A stretch of 64,000 nt of DNA from CALMEC01 sp964628685 (lineage in GTDB: Bacteria; Actinomycetota; Thermoleophilia; Miltoncostaeales; Miltoncostaeaceae), in assembly GCA_964628685.1 (NCBI GenBank), contig CAZVNM010000007.1, positions 1 to 64,000 of the forward strand. Direction: 5' to 3'. The position numbers and the translations under genes were made by a program. Of this stretch, positions 46,716 to 55,316 are shown one piece after another. The notes under the pieces were generated by a model. That model had not been told where the DNA came from. It was given only the letters and a program-made list of their open reading frames with translations, and searched no databases. Position 1 is the stretch's first letter. Every line of letters begins with the position of its first letter.

Positions 46716-47510
46716 TCACAGCTCGGACGCGCGCCGCGTGGCCGCGCGAACCGCGTCGGCCATGTGGGCGCGCACCGCACCGCGTTCCAGGACCGCCAGC
46801 CCCTCGACGGTCGTGCCGGCGGGCGAGCTCACCCGCTGGCGGAGCGCCGCCGGATCGTCCCCGTCGGCGAGGAGCGCGGCGGTTCCGGCGAGGACGGCCT
46901 GCACCATGCGGCGCGCGTCGCGCCGGCTGAACCCGACGGCCACGGCACCCTCCTCCATCCCCTCAGCCACCAGGGCGACCAGACCGGGACCGCTTCCGAC
47001 GAGTGCGGTGGCCGCCGGCAGCTCGTCCTCGGCCATCGGGATGACGGTGCCGAGCCGGTGAAGGAGCCGCAGAATCCCCGTGCGAAGCTGGATGGGCACG
47101 CCGTCATCGACCATCCCGAGGAGCCCCGCCCCCTGGGCCACGGCGAGGTTGGGCATGAGCCGCACGATCGGCGGGCGGGCGGCCAGCGCGCGGATGGCGG
47201 CGATGTCGAGCCCCGCGACGACCGAGATCACGACCGTGTCCTCGGTCAGCCGGTCGCCGACCGACTCCAGTGCGGCGACGGCGTCGATGGGCTTGACCGC
47301 CAGGAGGACCACGTCGGCCGCCGCGGCGTCGTCGACCGAGCCGACGGTGCCGCCCGTGCGTTCGGCCGCCGCGGTCGCGGCGTCGGGCACGACGTCGACG
47401 AGGACGAGCTCACGGTCCTTCAGTCCACCGCCCCGCCCCATCCCGGCGACCATCGCGGTGCCCATCGCACCGCAGCCCATGAGGACGACTCGTTCCGGCC
47501 AGCTGCTCAT
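46716..47510 (-). CDS. proC: Pyrroline-5-carboxylate reductase
   Basis: 264 residues. N-terminal cofactor loop VVLMGCGAMGTAMVAGM, then LLAVKPIDAVAAL, VSVVAGLDIAAIR, RLMPNLAV, LVGSGPGLVALVAEGMEE and the C-terminal RVSSPAGTTVEGLAVLE are typical. It carries out the last step of proline synthesis. It follows sepF in the usual division-site cluster. Confidence 0.95.
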   Translation of the reverse strand: MSSWPERVVLMGCGAMGTAMVAGMGRGGGLKDRELVLVDVVPDAATAAAERTGGTVGSVDDAAAADVVLLAVKPIDAVAALESVGDRLTEDTVVISVVAGLDIAAIRALAARPPIVRLMPNLAVAQGAGLLGMVDDGVPIQLRTGILRLLHRLGTVIPMAEDELPAATALVGSGPGLVALVAEGMEEGAVAVGFSRRDARRMVQAVLAGTAALLADGDDPAALRQRVSSPAGTTVEGLAVLERGAVRAHMADAVRAATRRASEL

Positions 47511-47543
47511 GCGACCATCCTTCCAGCTCGACGGGCGGTCGGC

Positions 47544-48089
47544 TCAGTACTGGTTGAAAAAGCCCTTCTCGAGCAGGCGCGCCCGCTCCTCCGCGGACAC
47601 CTCGACGTTGCGCGGGGTGAGCAGGAAGACCTTGTCGGCCACCCGCTGCATGCCGCCGTCGAGTGCGTAGGTGAGGCCGCTGGTGAAGTCGATCAACCGC
47701 TTCGCCAGGTCCATCTCGGCGCTCTGGAGGTTGAGGATGACGGGCACGCTGGCCTTGAACTTGTCGGCCACCTGCTGCACGTCGTTGAAGCTCTTCGGCA
47801 CCACGAGGTGCACCTGCATCTGCTGGCGCGGCGACTGCACCGCACGGATCGGCGTGGCGCGTGCGCCGGCGCCGACGGGCTCGTCGTCGCTAAAGATGTC
47901 GTCGAAGTCGTCACGTCGGCGCGAACCGATGCGACGCACGTTGGGGCGTTCACGGTAGCTCTGTTCGAGCTCCTCCTGCGCACGTGCGGGCGCCGCCCGC
48001 GTCTCGCGCTCGGGACCGTAGTCGTCGTCCTCGTCGTCGGCCATGCCGAAGTAGACGAGGGTCCTGTGCCAATAGTCCGCGAACGACAT
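47544..48089 (-). CDS. sepF: Cell division protein SepF
   Basis: 181 residues. An amphipathic N-terminus (MSFADYWHRTLVYFGM) acts as a membrane anchor. An acidic/basic linker leads to the SepF core (about 95-180: VHLVVPKSFNDVQQVADKFK, VPVILNLQSAEMDLAKRLID, GGMQRVADKVFLLTP). It tethers FtsZ to the membrane. Its ATG shares one base with the YggS-type gene stop. Confidence 0.95.
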   Translation of the reverse strand: MSFADYWHRTLVYFGMADDEDDDYGPERETRAAPARAQEELEQSYRERPNVRRIGSRRRDDFDDIFSDDEPVGAGARATPIRAVQSPRQQMQVHLVVPKSFNDVQQVADKFKASVPVILNLQSAEMDLAKRLIDFTSGLTYALDGGMQRVADKVFLLTPRNVEVSAEERARLLEKGFFNQY

Positions 48090-48784
48090 CAGCTCACCTG
48101 GCTCTGATCGATCATCGCCCGTCCAATTCGCACTTTGGTGGCTCCTTCCTCCACTGCCACGACGAAATCCTGACTTGTGCCCATCGAGAGATCGCGGAAA
48201 TCGTGGCGTCCTTCCCATCGAGCGGCGAGGTCGTCGCGCATCTCGCGAAGCCCGGCGAAGTACGGGCGGCTGGCGCCCGGGGTGTCGCTCGGCGGCGGGA
48301 GTGTCATGAGCCCGCCCACGACGAGCGTGGTTGATGAGCTGATCATTTCGACGAACGCCTGGATCTGGCCGGGGACGATACCATGCTTACTGTCTTCCCC
48401 ACTGGTGTTGACCTGAACCAGAACCCGCGCAGGAGCAGGGGATCGTCGGTCGATCTCGTGCACGAGCGACTCCGAGTCGACCGCGTGGACCAGCCGGACC
48501 TCGTCCAGCACCTGCCGCACCTTGCGTCGCTGGAGGTGTCCGATGAAGTCGAAGACGAGGGCGTCGCCGACCACCGCGCGCTTGGCCTGGAGGTCCTGCA
48601 GACGGTTCTCCCCCACCACCGTGACCCCCGCCGCGACGAGCGCCGGTGCGTCCTCGGGCGCGATGTACTTGCCGGCAAGCACGATCTCGACCTCGTGCGG
48701 GTCGCGGCCGCTGCGGGCGCACGCGTCGTCGATCTGTTCACGGGCGGATGCGAGTGCCGCGCGCAGGCGGTCGGCGTCGATCAT
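48089..48784 (-). CDS. YggS/PLPBP-family PLP homeostasis protein
   Basis: 231 residues. VLAGKYIAPEDAPAL carries the PLP-binding Lys. GENRLQDLQAK, FIGHLQRRKVRQVL, VQVNTSGEDSKHGI and LSMGTSQDFVVAVEEGATKV follow. It binds PLP without known catalysis and affects vitamin B6 and amino-acid balance. It overlaps pgeF by 4 bases and sepF by 1. Confidence 0.94.
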   Translation of the reverse strand: MIDADRLRAALASAREQIDDACARSGRDPHEVEIVLAGKYIAPEDAPALVAAGVTVVGENRLQDLQAKRAVVGDALVFDFIGHLQRRKVRQVLDEVRLVHAVDSESLVHEIDRRSPAPARVLVQVNTSGEDSKHGIVPGQIQAFVEMISSSTTLVVGGLMTLPPPSDTPGASRPYFAGLREMRDDLAARWEGRHDFRDLSMGTSQDFVVAVEEGATKVRIGRAMIDQSQVS

Positions 48785-49533
48785 GTCCCGGTCCTCCAGA
48801 TGATCCCCGCCTGGCGGCCGGTGTGCTCACCGTCGCGGCGGTAGCTGTAGAAGCGCTCGGCGTCGCACGAGGTGCACGCCTCCGCCACCGTGATGTGGGT
48901 CGGGTCGACGCCCGCATCCGTCAACTCGACGCGTGCGCCCGCCGCCAGGTCCACCGCGCGGTCCACCACGGTCGCCGCGCCGAACCGGTCGGCGAACGTG
49001 GCCCGCAGGTCATCGTCCACCGGATAGCAGCAGGGGCGCACGGCGGGTCCCACCGCGGCGGCCACCTCACCGCCCAGCATCGTCACGGCGTTTCGCAGGA
49101 TCCCGGCCACCAGGCCGCGCCAGCCGGCGTGCACCGCCCCCACCTGTGACCCGTCGGTCCGCCACAGGAGGACCGGCAGGCAGTCGGCGCCCAGCACCAT
49201 GAGGGGCAGGTCCGCGGCGGCGGTGACGAGGCCGTCGCCGTCGCGCCACCCGGCGAGCTCACCCGTGAACCTGCCGAACGAGGCCGGCGCGTCGATGCGG
49301 TGGACATCGGCGCCGTGCACCTGGTGGCCCATGCTCACCCGCTGCGCGTCCAGGTCCAGGGCGTCCGCCAGCCGACGGCGGTTCTCGCGCACGTCGACGG
49401 CGGCGTCGCCCGAGGTGCTTCCCAGGTTGAGCCCCGCGTGGGTGCCCTCGCTCACACCGCCCACACGTGTCGTGAAGTGCGCGTGCACCCCGGGAACGGT
49501 GTCGACCGCGATGGTGGGCAGGTGGCCGCTCAT
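48781..49533 (-). CDS. pgeF: PgeF/YfiH-type multicopper-fold enzyme (purine nucleoside phosphorylase-like)
   Basis: 250 residues. HFTTRVGGVSEGTHAGLNLG, HQVHGADVHRID, VLGADCLPVLL, AVHAGWRGLVAGI and the C-terminal RFYSYRRDG are the metal-site and family motifs. E. coli PgeF edits L-Ser-containing peptidoglycan precursors, while other members act on purine nucleosides. The ATG at 49533 overlaps the upstream nucleotidyltransferase stop. Confidence 0.92.
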   Translation of the reverse strand: MSGHLPTIAVDTVPGVHAHFTTRVGGVSEGTHAGLNLGSTSGDAAVDVRENRRRLADALDLDAQRVSMGHQVHGADVHRIDAPASFGRFTGELAGWRDGDGLVTAAADLPLMVLGADCLPVLLWRTDGSQVGAVHAGWRGLVAGILRNAVTMLGGEVAAAVGPAVRPCCYPVDDDLRATFADRFGAATVVDRAVDLAAGARVELTDAGVDPTHITVAEACTSCDAERFYSYRRDGEHTGRQAGIIWRTGT

Positions 49534-50678
49534 GCGTCCCACCGCCGAACCCACGCCAGCTGGTCGTCGCGTCCGGGGCCGACCTCCGCGTCAACGATCG
49601 CGGCGCGAAGCGCGTCCAGGGCCCGTCCCAGGCGGGGTCCCGGCGCCATGCCCATGTCCCGCAGATCGTCGCCGCTGATGGCCGGTCGCATGTCGCGGAT
49701 GTTGGCCCACCAGTCGCCGATCGCGCCCGATCCGCGGGCGACGGCGACCACCTGGGCGGCCGGACGCGACGGGCCCAGCACCGCATCGCGTCGCGACGGC
49801 ACCGGTGCATCGGCCACCCGGTCGGCCAGGGGGCCCGCGTCGCGGACGTCGGTCGCGATCCGCCGCGCCCACTCGGGCACCGCCACGGTGCCGAGCGCAT
49901 CGGCGCTCACGGCGAGCCCCAGGCGGACGGCCCATGCGGGCAGCGGCGGTGCTCCGGGCAGGCGCAGGGCGTCGTCGACGGCGGCGAACAGGGCACCACG
50001 CTCCGGATCGGGGACGATCCACGCCACACCCAGGTCAACCGCGACCGCGAGGGCGCCGGCGGCGTCGTCCTCGCAGAGTAGGCGCCGAAGCTCCTCCCCC
50101 ACCCGGGCGATGGCGGGATCGACGCCGTGGGCGGCGGCGCGGGCCTGGGCGGCGGTGGCGTGCTGCACGGTGAACCCCAGGCGGGCGGCGTAACGGGCGG
50201 CGCGCAGGACGCGGCTGGGGTCCTCCTCGAACGCGTCGTCGCGCAGGGCGCGGATGAGCCCGGCCTCCAGGTCGGCGGCGCCTCCGTGGGGGTCGAGCAG
50301 TCGGCCGGCCTGCGGACCGGTCAGCCGGTACGCCAGGGCGTTCACGGTGAAGTCGCGGCGTGCCAAGTCGTCCTGGATCGTGCCGGCGGTCACCTCGGGC
50401 AGTGCCCCCGGCGCCGCATACCGTTCACGTCGCGCGGTCACCAGGTCGATGAGCGTGCCGTCGTCCAGCGTGAGGGCCGCCGTGCCGAACCGCGCGTGCG
50501 TCGTCACCTCGACGCCCAGCGCCCCACCCAGGCGACGCGCCACGCGGATGGCGTCACCCTCCACGACCAGGTCGATGTCGGGGCCCGGCGGGCGTCCCAG
50601 GAGTGCGTCGCGCACCACCCCGCCCACGAGGCTCACCGGGACGTCGGGACACAGTTCCACGAGCCGCACCAGCGACAT
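49530..50678 (-). CDS. CCA-adding/poly(A) polymerase-type tRNA nucleotidyltransferase
   Basis: 382 residues. The nucleotidyltransferase head has VGGVVRDALLG and DIDLV with catalytic Asp residues, RRDFTVNALAYRL and EDPSRVLRAARYAARLGF; helical neck and body domains follow. It adds CCA or A to tRNA ends. The tRNA-Pro in this window lacks encoded CCA, so a CCA enzyme is needed. I chose ATG 50678 with AAGGACAG upstream; ATG 50717 is possible but lies two bases from the divergent gene start. Confidence 0.9.
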   Translation of the reverse strand: MSLVRLVELCPDVPVSLVGGVVRDALLGRPPGPDIDLVVEGDAIRVARRLGGALGVEVTTHARFGTAALTLDDGTLIDLVTARRERYAAPGALPEVTAGTIQDDLARRDFTVNALAYRLTGPQAGRLLDPHGGAADLEAGLIRALRDDAFEEDPSRVLRAARYAARLGFTVQHATAAQARAAAHGVDPAIARVGEELRRLLCEDDAAGALAVAVDLGVAWIVPDPERGALFAAVDDALRLPGAPPLPAWAVRLGLAVSADALGTVAVPEWARRIATDVRDAGPLADRVADAPVPSRRDAVLGPSRPAAQVVAVARGSGAIGDWWANIRDMRPAISGDDLRDMGMAPGPRLGRALDALRAAIVDAEVGPGRDDQLAWVRRWDA

Positions 50679-50719
50679 CTGTCCTTGCACCGTGTCGCGC
50701 AGGCGGTGAGAATCCATGC

Positions 50720-50974
50720 GTGACCTACGATCCCCTGTCCGACAAACTGGCCCGGTCCACCCCGGTGGCGATGCCCGAGCTGCTCGAGCGCTTCAAGGTG
50801 TACGAGCACCTGACCATCCTGGAGCTGCAGGAGCGGTTCGACGCCAACGAGGAGGCGTTTCGCGCCTGGGTGCGCGATCCGGCCAACGAGGGCAGGCCCA
50901 TCAGCGACGCGCCGCAGTACATCGACCGCATCGCGCTCGACAGCCTGCGCGAGCGGCGCACCTGGTTCGAGTAG
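50720..50974 (+). CDS. Small conserved protein of unknown function
   Basis: 84 residues, charged and helical: LLERFKVYEHLTILELQERFDA, then EEAFRAWVRDPANEGRPISD and RIALDSLRERRTWFE. No membrane segment or catalytic motif. The GTG at 50720 is divergent from the tRNA nucleotidyltransferase; with the latter starting at 50678, the two promoters would overlap. Confidence 0.7.
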   Translation: MTYDPLSDKLARSTPVAMPELLERFKVYEHLTILELQERFDANEEAFRAWVRDPANEGRPISDAPQYIDRIALDSLRERRTWFE

Positions 50975-50984
50975 CCGGCACGGC

Positions 50985-51371
50985 TCACCCCCTGATCGCG
51001 ACCGCCTCGATCTCCACGCGGGCGCCCGCGGGGAGGGCGGCCACCCCGATGGTGGCCCGCGCGGGTGCATGGTCGCCGAAGGCCGCGGCGTAGGCGTCGT
51101 TCATCGCCCCGAACTCGCCCAGATCGGTCATGTACACGGTGGTCTTGGCCACCGACCGCAGGCTGAGCCCGGCGGCCTCGAGGATGGCGGCGACGTTGGC
51201 CAGGCACCGCGTGGTCTGGGCGACGATGTCGTCCCCCACGAGGAGGCCGTCGGGGTCGAGCGGGACCTGCCCCGACACGTAGACGGTGTCGCCGGCGTCG
51301 ATGGCCTGGCTGTAGGGGGCTCCCTGGACCGGTGCGGGTGCCCCGTCGGTGCGGATGGGCGTCAGCGTCAT
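50985..51371 (-). CDS. ridA: RidA-family deaminase
   Basis: 128 residues. APYSQAIDAGDTVYVSGQVP, QTTRCLANVAAILEAAGLSL, KTTVYMTDLGEFGAMNDAY and ARATIGVAALPAGARVEIEA are typical, including the Arg in RATIGV that binds the imine carboxylate. It hydrolyses reactive enamine/imine intermediates from PLP enzymes. The longer frame to 51539 is not family-like. Confidence 0.93.
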   Translation of the reverse strand: MTLTPIRTDGAPAPVQGAPYSQAIDAGDTVYVSGQVPLDPDGLLVGDDIVAQTTRCLANVAAILEAAGLSLRSVAKTTVYMTDLGEFGAMNDAYAAAFGDHAPARATIGVAALPAGARVEIEAVAIRG

Positions 51372-51417
51372 GGGCCGACGATACCGCCGCGGTCGGGCGC
51401 CGTCGTGGCCGGCGGCC

Positions 51418-52008
51418 TCAGCCGGTGGCGTCGGCCGGTGGCATGAGGTCGGCGACCGCCACCGCACCACCGCCCGCCGGCAGCTCCACCGTGGCCGGTT
51501 CGTCGACCCGCACGATCTCGCTCCAGGTGCCGTCCGCACGCGGGCCGCGGTGCATCACGAGCGTCCTGGCCGGGACGTCCACGATCCAGTACTCGGGCGC
51601 CCCCGAGCCGGCGTAGATGCGCGCCTTGCGCCGGTCGATGCGGACGCTCGACACCGCCACCTCGATCAGCAGCACCGTCTCGCCGCACTCGGGGACCCGG
51701 CGGTCGGTGTCCCAATCGTCGCCGAACCGCACGACCGTCGCGTCGGGTTCGGGCAGGCTGTCGCGTCCCGCCCCCACCGTCGACTGGATGATGACGGCCC
51801 ATGTGCGGTCATACCGCTCGTGAAGGAGCCGTCCGAGCGTGCTCACCACCCATGTGTGGTCGTACCCCGAGGGGCTCACCGGGACCAGCTCCCCCTCGAG
51901 GAGCTCCACGCGCTCGTCCTCGCCCAGGATGCCCGCACGCACCATCGCCCAGACCTCGTCGGCCGTGAACCGCCTGGACGTCGTCTCGAGCAGGCCCGCC
52001 ATCGCCAT
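51418..52008 (-). CDS. Uma2/DUF820-family endonuclease-like protein
   Basis: 196 residues. FTADEVWAMVRAGILGEDER, VELLEGELVPVSPSGYDHTW, PEPDATVVRFGD, TVLLIEVAVSSVRIDRRKAR and APEYWIVDV give the PD-(D/E)xK-like Uma2 core (E...D...ExxxS). The biological role is unknown; members are often multicopy. ATG 52008 has a GAGGGGG ribosome site. The 334-base gap upstream has repeats and hairpins. Confidence 0.87.
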   Translation of the reverse strand: MAMAGLLETTSRRFTADEVWAMVRAGILGEDERVELLEGELVPVSPSGYDHTWVVSTLGRLLHERYDRTWAVIIQSTVGAGRDSLPEPDATVVRFGDDWDTDRRVPECGETVLLIEVAVSSVRIDRRKARIYAGSGAPEYWIVDVPARTLVMHRGPRADGTWSEIVRVDEPATVELPAGGGAVAVADLMPPADATG

Positions 52009-52095
52009 CGATCGTACCCCCTCCCCCGTGCCGCTTCCATGCATGGAGGATGGCCCGGCGACGTGTCACGACTCCAGACGCGTCCGTCACGATGC

Positions 52096-52113
52096 CGTCA
52101 CGGGAGCGTGACG
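52096..52113. promoter_or_regulatory. Inverted repeat CGTCACG-GGAG-CGTGACG
   Basis: Seven-base arms around GGAG, with a further GTCACG half-site at 52086-52091. It lies 88 bases upstream of the Uma2 start. It could be an operator or a small hairpin; I cannot tell which. Confidence 0.4.
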
Positions 52114-52160
52114 ACATCCGTTCGGACAGCTCCGTGGGCACCGACTGACCGACCGCTCGC

Positions 52161-52234
52161 AAGTTACGTGCCAGGCACCAGGCGTGCGCGGCATCACAAG
52201 TTAGGTGCCAGGCACCAGGCGTGTGCGGCATCAG
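52161..52234. repeat. Tandem 37-base repeats with GTGCCAGGCAC core, copies 2 and 3
   Basis: Two head-to-tail units, 52161-52197 and 52198-52234, differ at few positions (CAAGTTACG versus CAAGTTAGG; GTGCGC versus GTGTGC). A third copy is at 18172-18205, 34 kb away, with the preceding CTCG also shared with copy 2. All copies are intergenic. The core forms an inverted repeat GTGCC-A-GGCAC. Confidence 0.8.
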
Positions 52235-52342
52235 GACCACGCGCGGACCTCACGCGATCGGAACCCGCACCCGGCGGTCCCGAACCTGTCGCCGCACCGC
52301 CTCTGCCAACGCGCGAGACGGTGCGACGACGAACTCCGCACG

Positions 52343-53140
52343 CTACGCCGACTTGATCTCGGCGCGGAGCACCCGCCAGGTCCCGACCACGATCGGGATG
52401 CCCACCCACACGAGGGCCGCGACCCCCAGATGCGCCCACTGCTCACCGCTGATCGTGTGGTCGTAGAGCGGCTGGGTGGCCTGGCTGAAATCGAGCCACT
52501 TGCCGGGTCCCTCCAGGGCGGAGATGGCCCCCTGCAGGATCGACCAGACGATCGGCAGCGCGAAGAAGAGCGTGATCGCGGCGGCCGAGTTGAGAAAGAG
52601 CAGTCCGAACCCGGTGCCGGCCAGCAGGTTGAGCGCCTGCAGCAGGAAGAGGTGACCGACGTCGGCGGCGCTCATGTTCCACGCGCCGTCGCCGCTGAAG
52701 AGCGCGGCGCCGATCACGTTGCCGATGGCGGCCACCACCAGGATGAGCACGCCGACCGCCAGCGCCACGAGCACCCCCGCCACCGCCTTGGCCAGGATGA
52801 CGCGCAGCCGCGACGGCTCGAGCGTGAACGTGACCAGGCCGGTGCGCTGGCTCCATTCGCTGGTGACCGCAAGGACACCCAGGACCGGCAGCAGGAACAT
52901 CTGCGGTGCGGCGACCAGCTCGGCCATGCCCTGGTACGTCAGGTCCTGCGCGTCGGCGGCGAACAGCATGATGATCATGAACAGCACGGTGAGCGCCGCC
53001 ATGGTGAGCAGGAGCCACTTGCCCGACCGTGTGTTGTAGAGCTTGCGGATCTCGACCCGCAGGAGGCGGGTGAACGGGATGCGCGATCCCCGGGAGCCGG
53101 CGCCGCCGGTCGCCCCCATCGGATGTGTGGCCGTGGTCAT
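52343..53140 (-). CDS. ABC-2 type transporter permease
   Basis: 265 residues with six membrane helices. LRVEIRKLYNTRSGKWLLLT at the N-terminus, then PQMFLLPVLGVLAVTSEWSQ and RTGLVTFTLEPSRLRVILAK, follow the typical ABC-2 subfamily motif preceding helix 3. It is the membrane half of an exporter whose ATPase is encoded just upstream with a 4-base overlap. The substrate is unknown. Confidence 0.92.
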   Translation of the reverse strand: MTTATHPMGATGGAGSRGSRIPFTRLLRVEIRKLYNTRSGKWLLLTMAALTVLFMIIMLFAADAQDLTYQGMAELVAAPQMFLLPVLGVLAVTSEWSQRTGLVTFTLEPSRLRVILAKAVAGVLVALAVGVLILVVAAIGNVIGAALFSGDGAWNMSAADVGHLFLLQALNLLAGTGFGLLFLNSAAAITLFFALPIVWSILQGAISALEGPGKWLDFSQATQPLYDHTISGEQWAHLGVAALVWVGIPIVVGTWRVLRAEIKSA

Positions 53141-54066
53141 GCCGCCTCCTGAACGGGGCTCGCGGCCCCGCGATCGCGATCGCTGTCCTCCGTCAGCTGC
53201 AGGAAGAGGTCCTCCAGCTTGCCGCCGTCCGCCCCGCGCAGCTCGCGCAGCCGGATCCCGTTGTCGAACGCCACCGTCCCGGCGGTCTCGGCGTCGCATC
53301 CCACCAGCACACCGCCGTCCTCACGCACGAGGGCGTCGAAGCCCGCGTCGCGCACCAGCGCCGCGAAACGCTCGTCGTCGACGGTGCGCACCACCGCGCC
53401 GCTCGCCGCCAGGAGCTCCTCCTTGCTGCCCTGCGTGACGATGCGGCCGTGGCTGATGACGATCAGGTCGTCGGCGATCGCCTCCACCTCGGACAGCAGG
53501 TGGGACGAGAGCAGCACGGTGCCGCCGCGCCCCGCGAAGCCCCGCAGCAGGTCGCGCATCCACCGGATGCCCGCCGGATCGAGGCCGTTTGCCGGCTCGT
53601 CGAGGATCAGCACCTCGGGCTCGCCCAGAAGCGCATGGGCGATGCCCAGTCGCTGACGCATGCCGAGCGAGTAGTTGCCCACGCGCCGCTTCGCCTCCTT
53701 GGCGGTGAGGCCCACGGTGTCGAGCATCTCGTCGACGCGGGAGGTCGCGAGGCCCATGGTCATGGCGCCCAGGGTCAGCACCTCGCGTCCGGTGCGGCCC
53801 GCGTGCTGGGCCGACGCGTCCAGCAGGACGCCGACGCTCGTGCCCGGGTTCCCCAGCGCCTCGTAGGGCACATCGAGGACGGTCGACGTGCCGGCGCTCG
53901 GGATCGTGAGCCCCACGATCATGCGCATGGTGGTCGACTTGCCGGCGCCGTTGGGGCCGAGGAATCCGCAGACGCGCCCCGGCTGGACCGAGAAGCTCAC
54001 GTCGTCCACCGCGACGTGGTCCCCGTATCGCTTGGTCATGTTGGTGACGGTGATCATGCGGGTCAT
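53137..54066 (-). CDS. ABC transporter ATP-binding protein
   Basis: 309 residues. Walker A GPNGAGKST, a signature in NYSLGMRQRLGIA, Walker B VLILDEPANGLDP and the His loop SSHLLSEVE, followed by a ~90-residue C-terminal domain as in DrrA/CcmA-type exporters. It pairs with the overlapping permease. The ATG at 54066 follows GGGAG. Confidence 0.94.
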   Translation of the reverse strand: MTRMITVTNMTKRYGDHVAVDDVSFSVQPGRVCGFLGPNGAGKSTTMRMIVGLTIPSAGTSTVLDVPYEALGNPGTSVGVLLDASAQHAGRTGREVLTLGAMTMGLATSRVDEMLDTVGLTAKEAKRRVGNYSLGMRQRLGIAHALLGEPEVLILDEPANGLDPAGIRWMRDLLRGFAGRGGTVLLSSHLLSEVEAIADDLIVISHGRIVTQGSKEELLAASGAVVRTVDDERFAALVRDAGFDALVREDGGVLVGCDAETAGTVAFDNGIRLRELRGADGGKLEDLFLQLTEDSDRDRGAASPVQEAA

Positions 54067-54126
54067 GCTCCCAGCCGCATCACATGGCGGCCGCGACCAC
54101 GGGTTCACCTTCGGTGAAGAAGGCGG

Positions 54127-54558
54127 TCAGCCCGCTGCCGGCCGGCGCATGAAGTACTGGGGACGGTCGATCCGCTCACCGGCGAGCTCGCGCACCCACG
54201 CCGGCTGGTCGGCGCGCAGCACGAGCTCGAAGCCGAGTCGCCGGTAGAAGTCCCGCCGCTCGCGGGCGCACTCGAGCCAGCAGGCGTTGACGCGTCCCGC
54301 GAGGACGGCCGCCACCATGGCGGCGCCGATGCCCCCGCCGCGCAGCGCGGTGTCCACCACCACGGCGTCCAGCCAGTCCGCGCCGGGCCGGACCGCACGG
54401 ATCTGCAGCGACCCCACCAGGCGGCCCGTGGGGTCGCGGGCGACCCATAGCTCGCCCTCCACCAGATCGTCGATCCACCCCGCGGTGCGGCGCAGGGCGA
54501 ACACCTCGGACAGGTCGTCCTCGACCGCGCGGCGCACGTCGAGGCCGTCCCGGTTCAC
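54127..54558 (-). CDS. GNAT-family N-acetyltransferase
   Basis: 143 residues. LWVARDPTGRLVGSLQIRAV and WLDAVVVDTALRGGGIGAAM give the acetyl-CoA binding loop (RGGGIG), and WLECARERRDFYRRLGFE follows. The GTG at 54558 overlaps the hisF stop by 4 bases, so it is the last gene of the murA-his unit. The acetylated substrate is unknown; a role in histidine metabolism is only suggested by position. Confidence 0.88.
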   Translation of the reverse strand: MNRDGLDVRRAVEDDLSEVFALRRTAGWIDDLVEGELWVARDPTGRLVGSLQIRAVRPGADWLDAVVVDTALRGGGIGAAMVAAVLAGRVNACWLECARERRDFYRRLGFELVLRADQPAWVRELAGERIDRPQYFMRRPAAG

Positions 54559-55316
54559 CAGGTGCGGCGCACCGGGACGCCGGCCGCGTCCATCGCCCGT
54601 TTGACGTCGGCCACCGAATAGACGCCGTCGTGGAAGACCGACGCCGCCAACACCGCGTCGGCATGTCCGTCCGTCACGGCCTCGACGAAGTGCTCCAGCG
54701 TGCCGGCACCACCCGAGGCGATGATGGGGACGCTCACCTCCCGCCCGATCGCCGACAGGAGTTCGTTGTCGAATCCGATCTGGGTCCCGTCGCGGTCCAT
54801 GCTCGTCACGAGGAGCTCACCGGCACCGCGCCGCGCGGCCTCGGCGGCCCACTCGACCGCCTCCAGGCCGGTCTCGAGCCGTCCGCCGTTGAGGTACACC
54901 TCCCAGCCGTCGCCGGTGTCGCGACGCTTGGCGTCGATGGCGATGACGATGCACTGCGAGCCGAAGCGGTTGGCGCAGCGCTCGATCAGCTCGGGTTCAC
55001 GCACCGCGGCGGAGTTGATGGACACCTTGTCGGCGCCGGCGGCCAGCACGGCTCGCACGTCGTCCTCGGTGCGAAGCCCGCCGCCGATGGTGAACGGGAT
55101 GAACACCTCCTCGGCCGTGTGGCGCGCGAGCTCCACGATCGTCTCGCGCTGCTCGTGGCTTGCGGTGATGTCCAGGAAGACGACCTCGTCGGCGCCCTCG
55201 CGGTCGTAGCGCTGGGCGAGCTCCACCGGGTCGCCGGCGTCGCGCAGGCCGACGAAGTTGACCCCCTTCACGACCCTGCCGTCCTTCACGTCCAGACACG
55301 GGACGATGCGGATCAT
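54555..55316 (-). CDS. hisF: Imidazole glycerol phosphate synthase, cyclase subunit
   Basis: 253 residues. MIRIVPCLDVKDGRVVKGVN with catalytic D9-type Asp, DEVVFLDITAS, IGGGLRTEDD, VSINSAAV, LVTSMDRDGTQIGFD with the second Asp, and ASGGAGTLEHFVEA are typical. It works with HisH to form IGP and AICAR. It overlaps hisA and the GNAT gene by 4 bases each. Confidence 0.97.
   Translation of the reverse strand: MIRIVPCLDVKDGRVVKGVNFVGLRDAGDPVELAQRYDREGADEVVFLDITASHEQRETIVELARHTAEEVFIPFTIGGGLRTEDDVRAVLAAGADKVSINSAAVREPELIERCANRFGSQCIVIAIDAKRRDTGDGWEVYLNGGRLETGLEAVEWAAEAARRGAGELLVTSMDRDGTQIGFDNELLSAIGREVSVPIIASGGAGTLEHFVEAVTDGHADAVLAASVFHDGVYSVADVKRAMDAAGVPVRRTW

Larger units (their letters stand above)
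52009..52342. other. Intergenic region between Uma2 and ABC permease genes
   Basis: It contains a 12-base palindrome TCCATGCATGGA (52036-52047), a 7-base stem-loop (52096-52113) and a tandem pair of 37-base repeats (52161-52234). No gene-like reading frame is seen in either strand; the remaining ~110 bases on the right have no recognisable element. Confidence 0.6.

Noticed and set aside
50678..50720. ATG 50717 as the start of the tRNA nucleotidyltransferase
   Set aside because: It would leave two bases between divergent start codons and has a weak ribosome site; ATG 50678 has AAGGACAG and keeps the full domain.
52205..53152. Long plus-strand frame across the ABC permease
   Set aside because: Antisense of a well-supported membrane protein gene; His/Gln/Arg-rich shadow composition.
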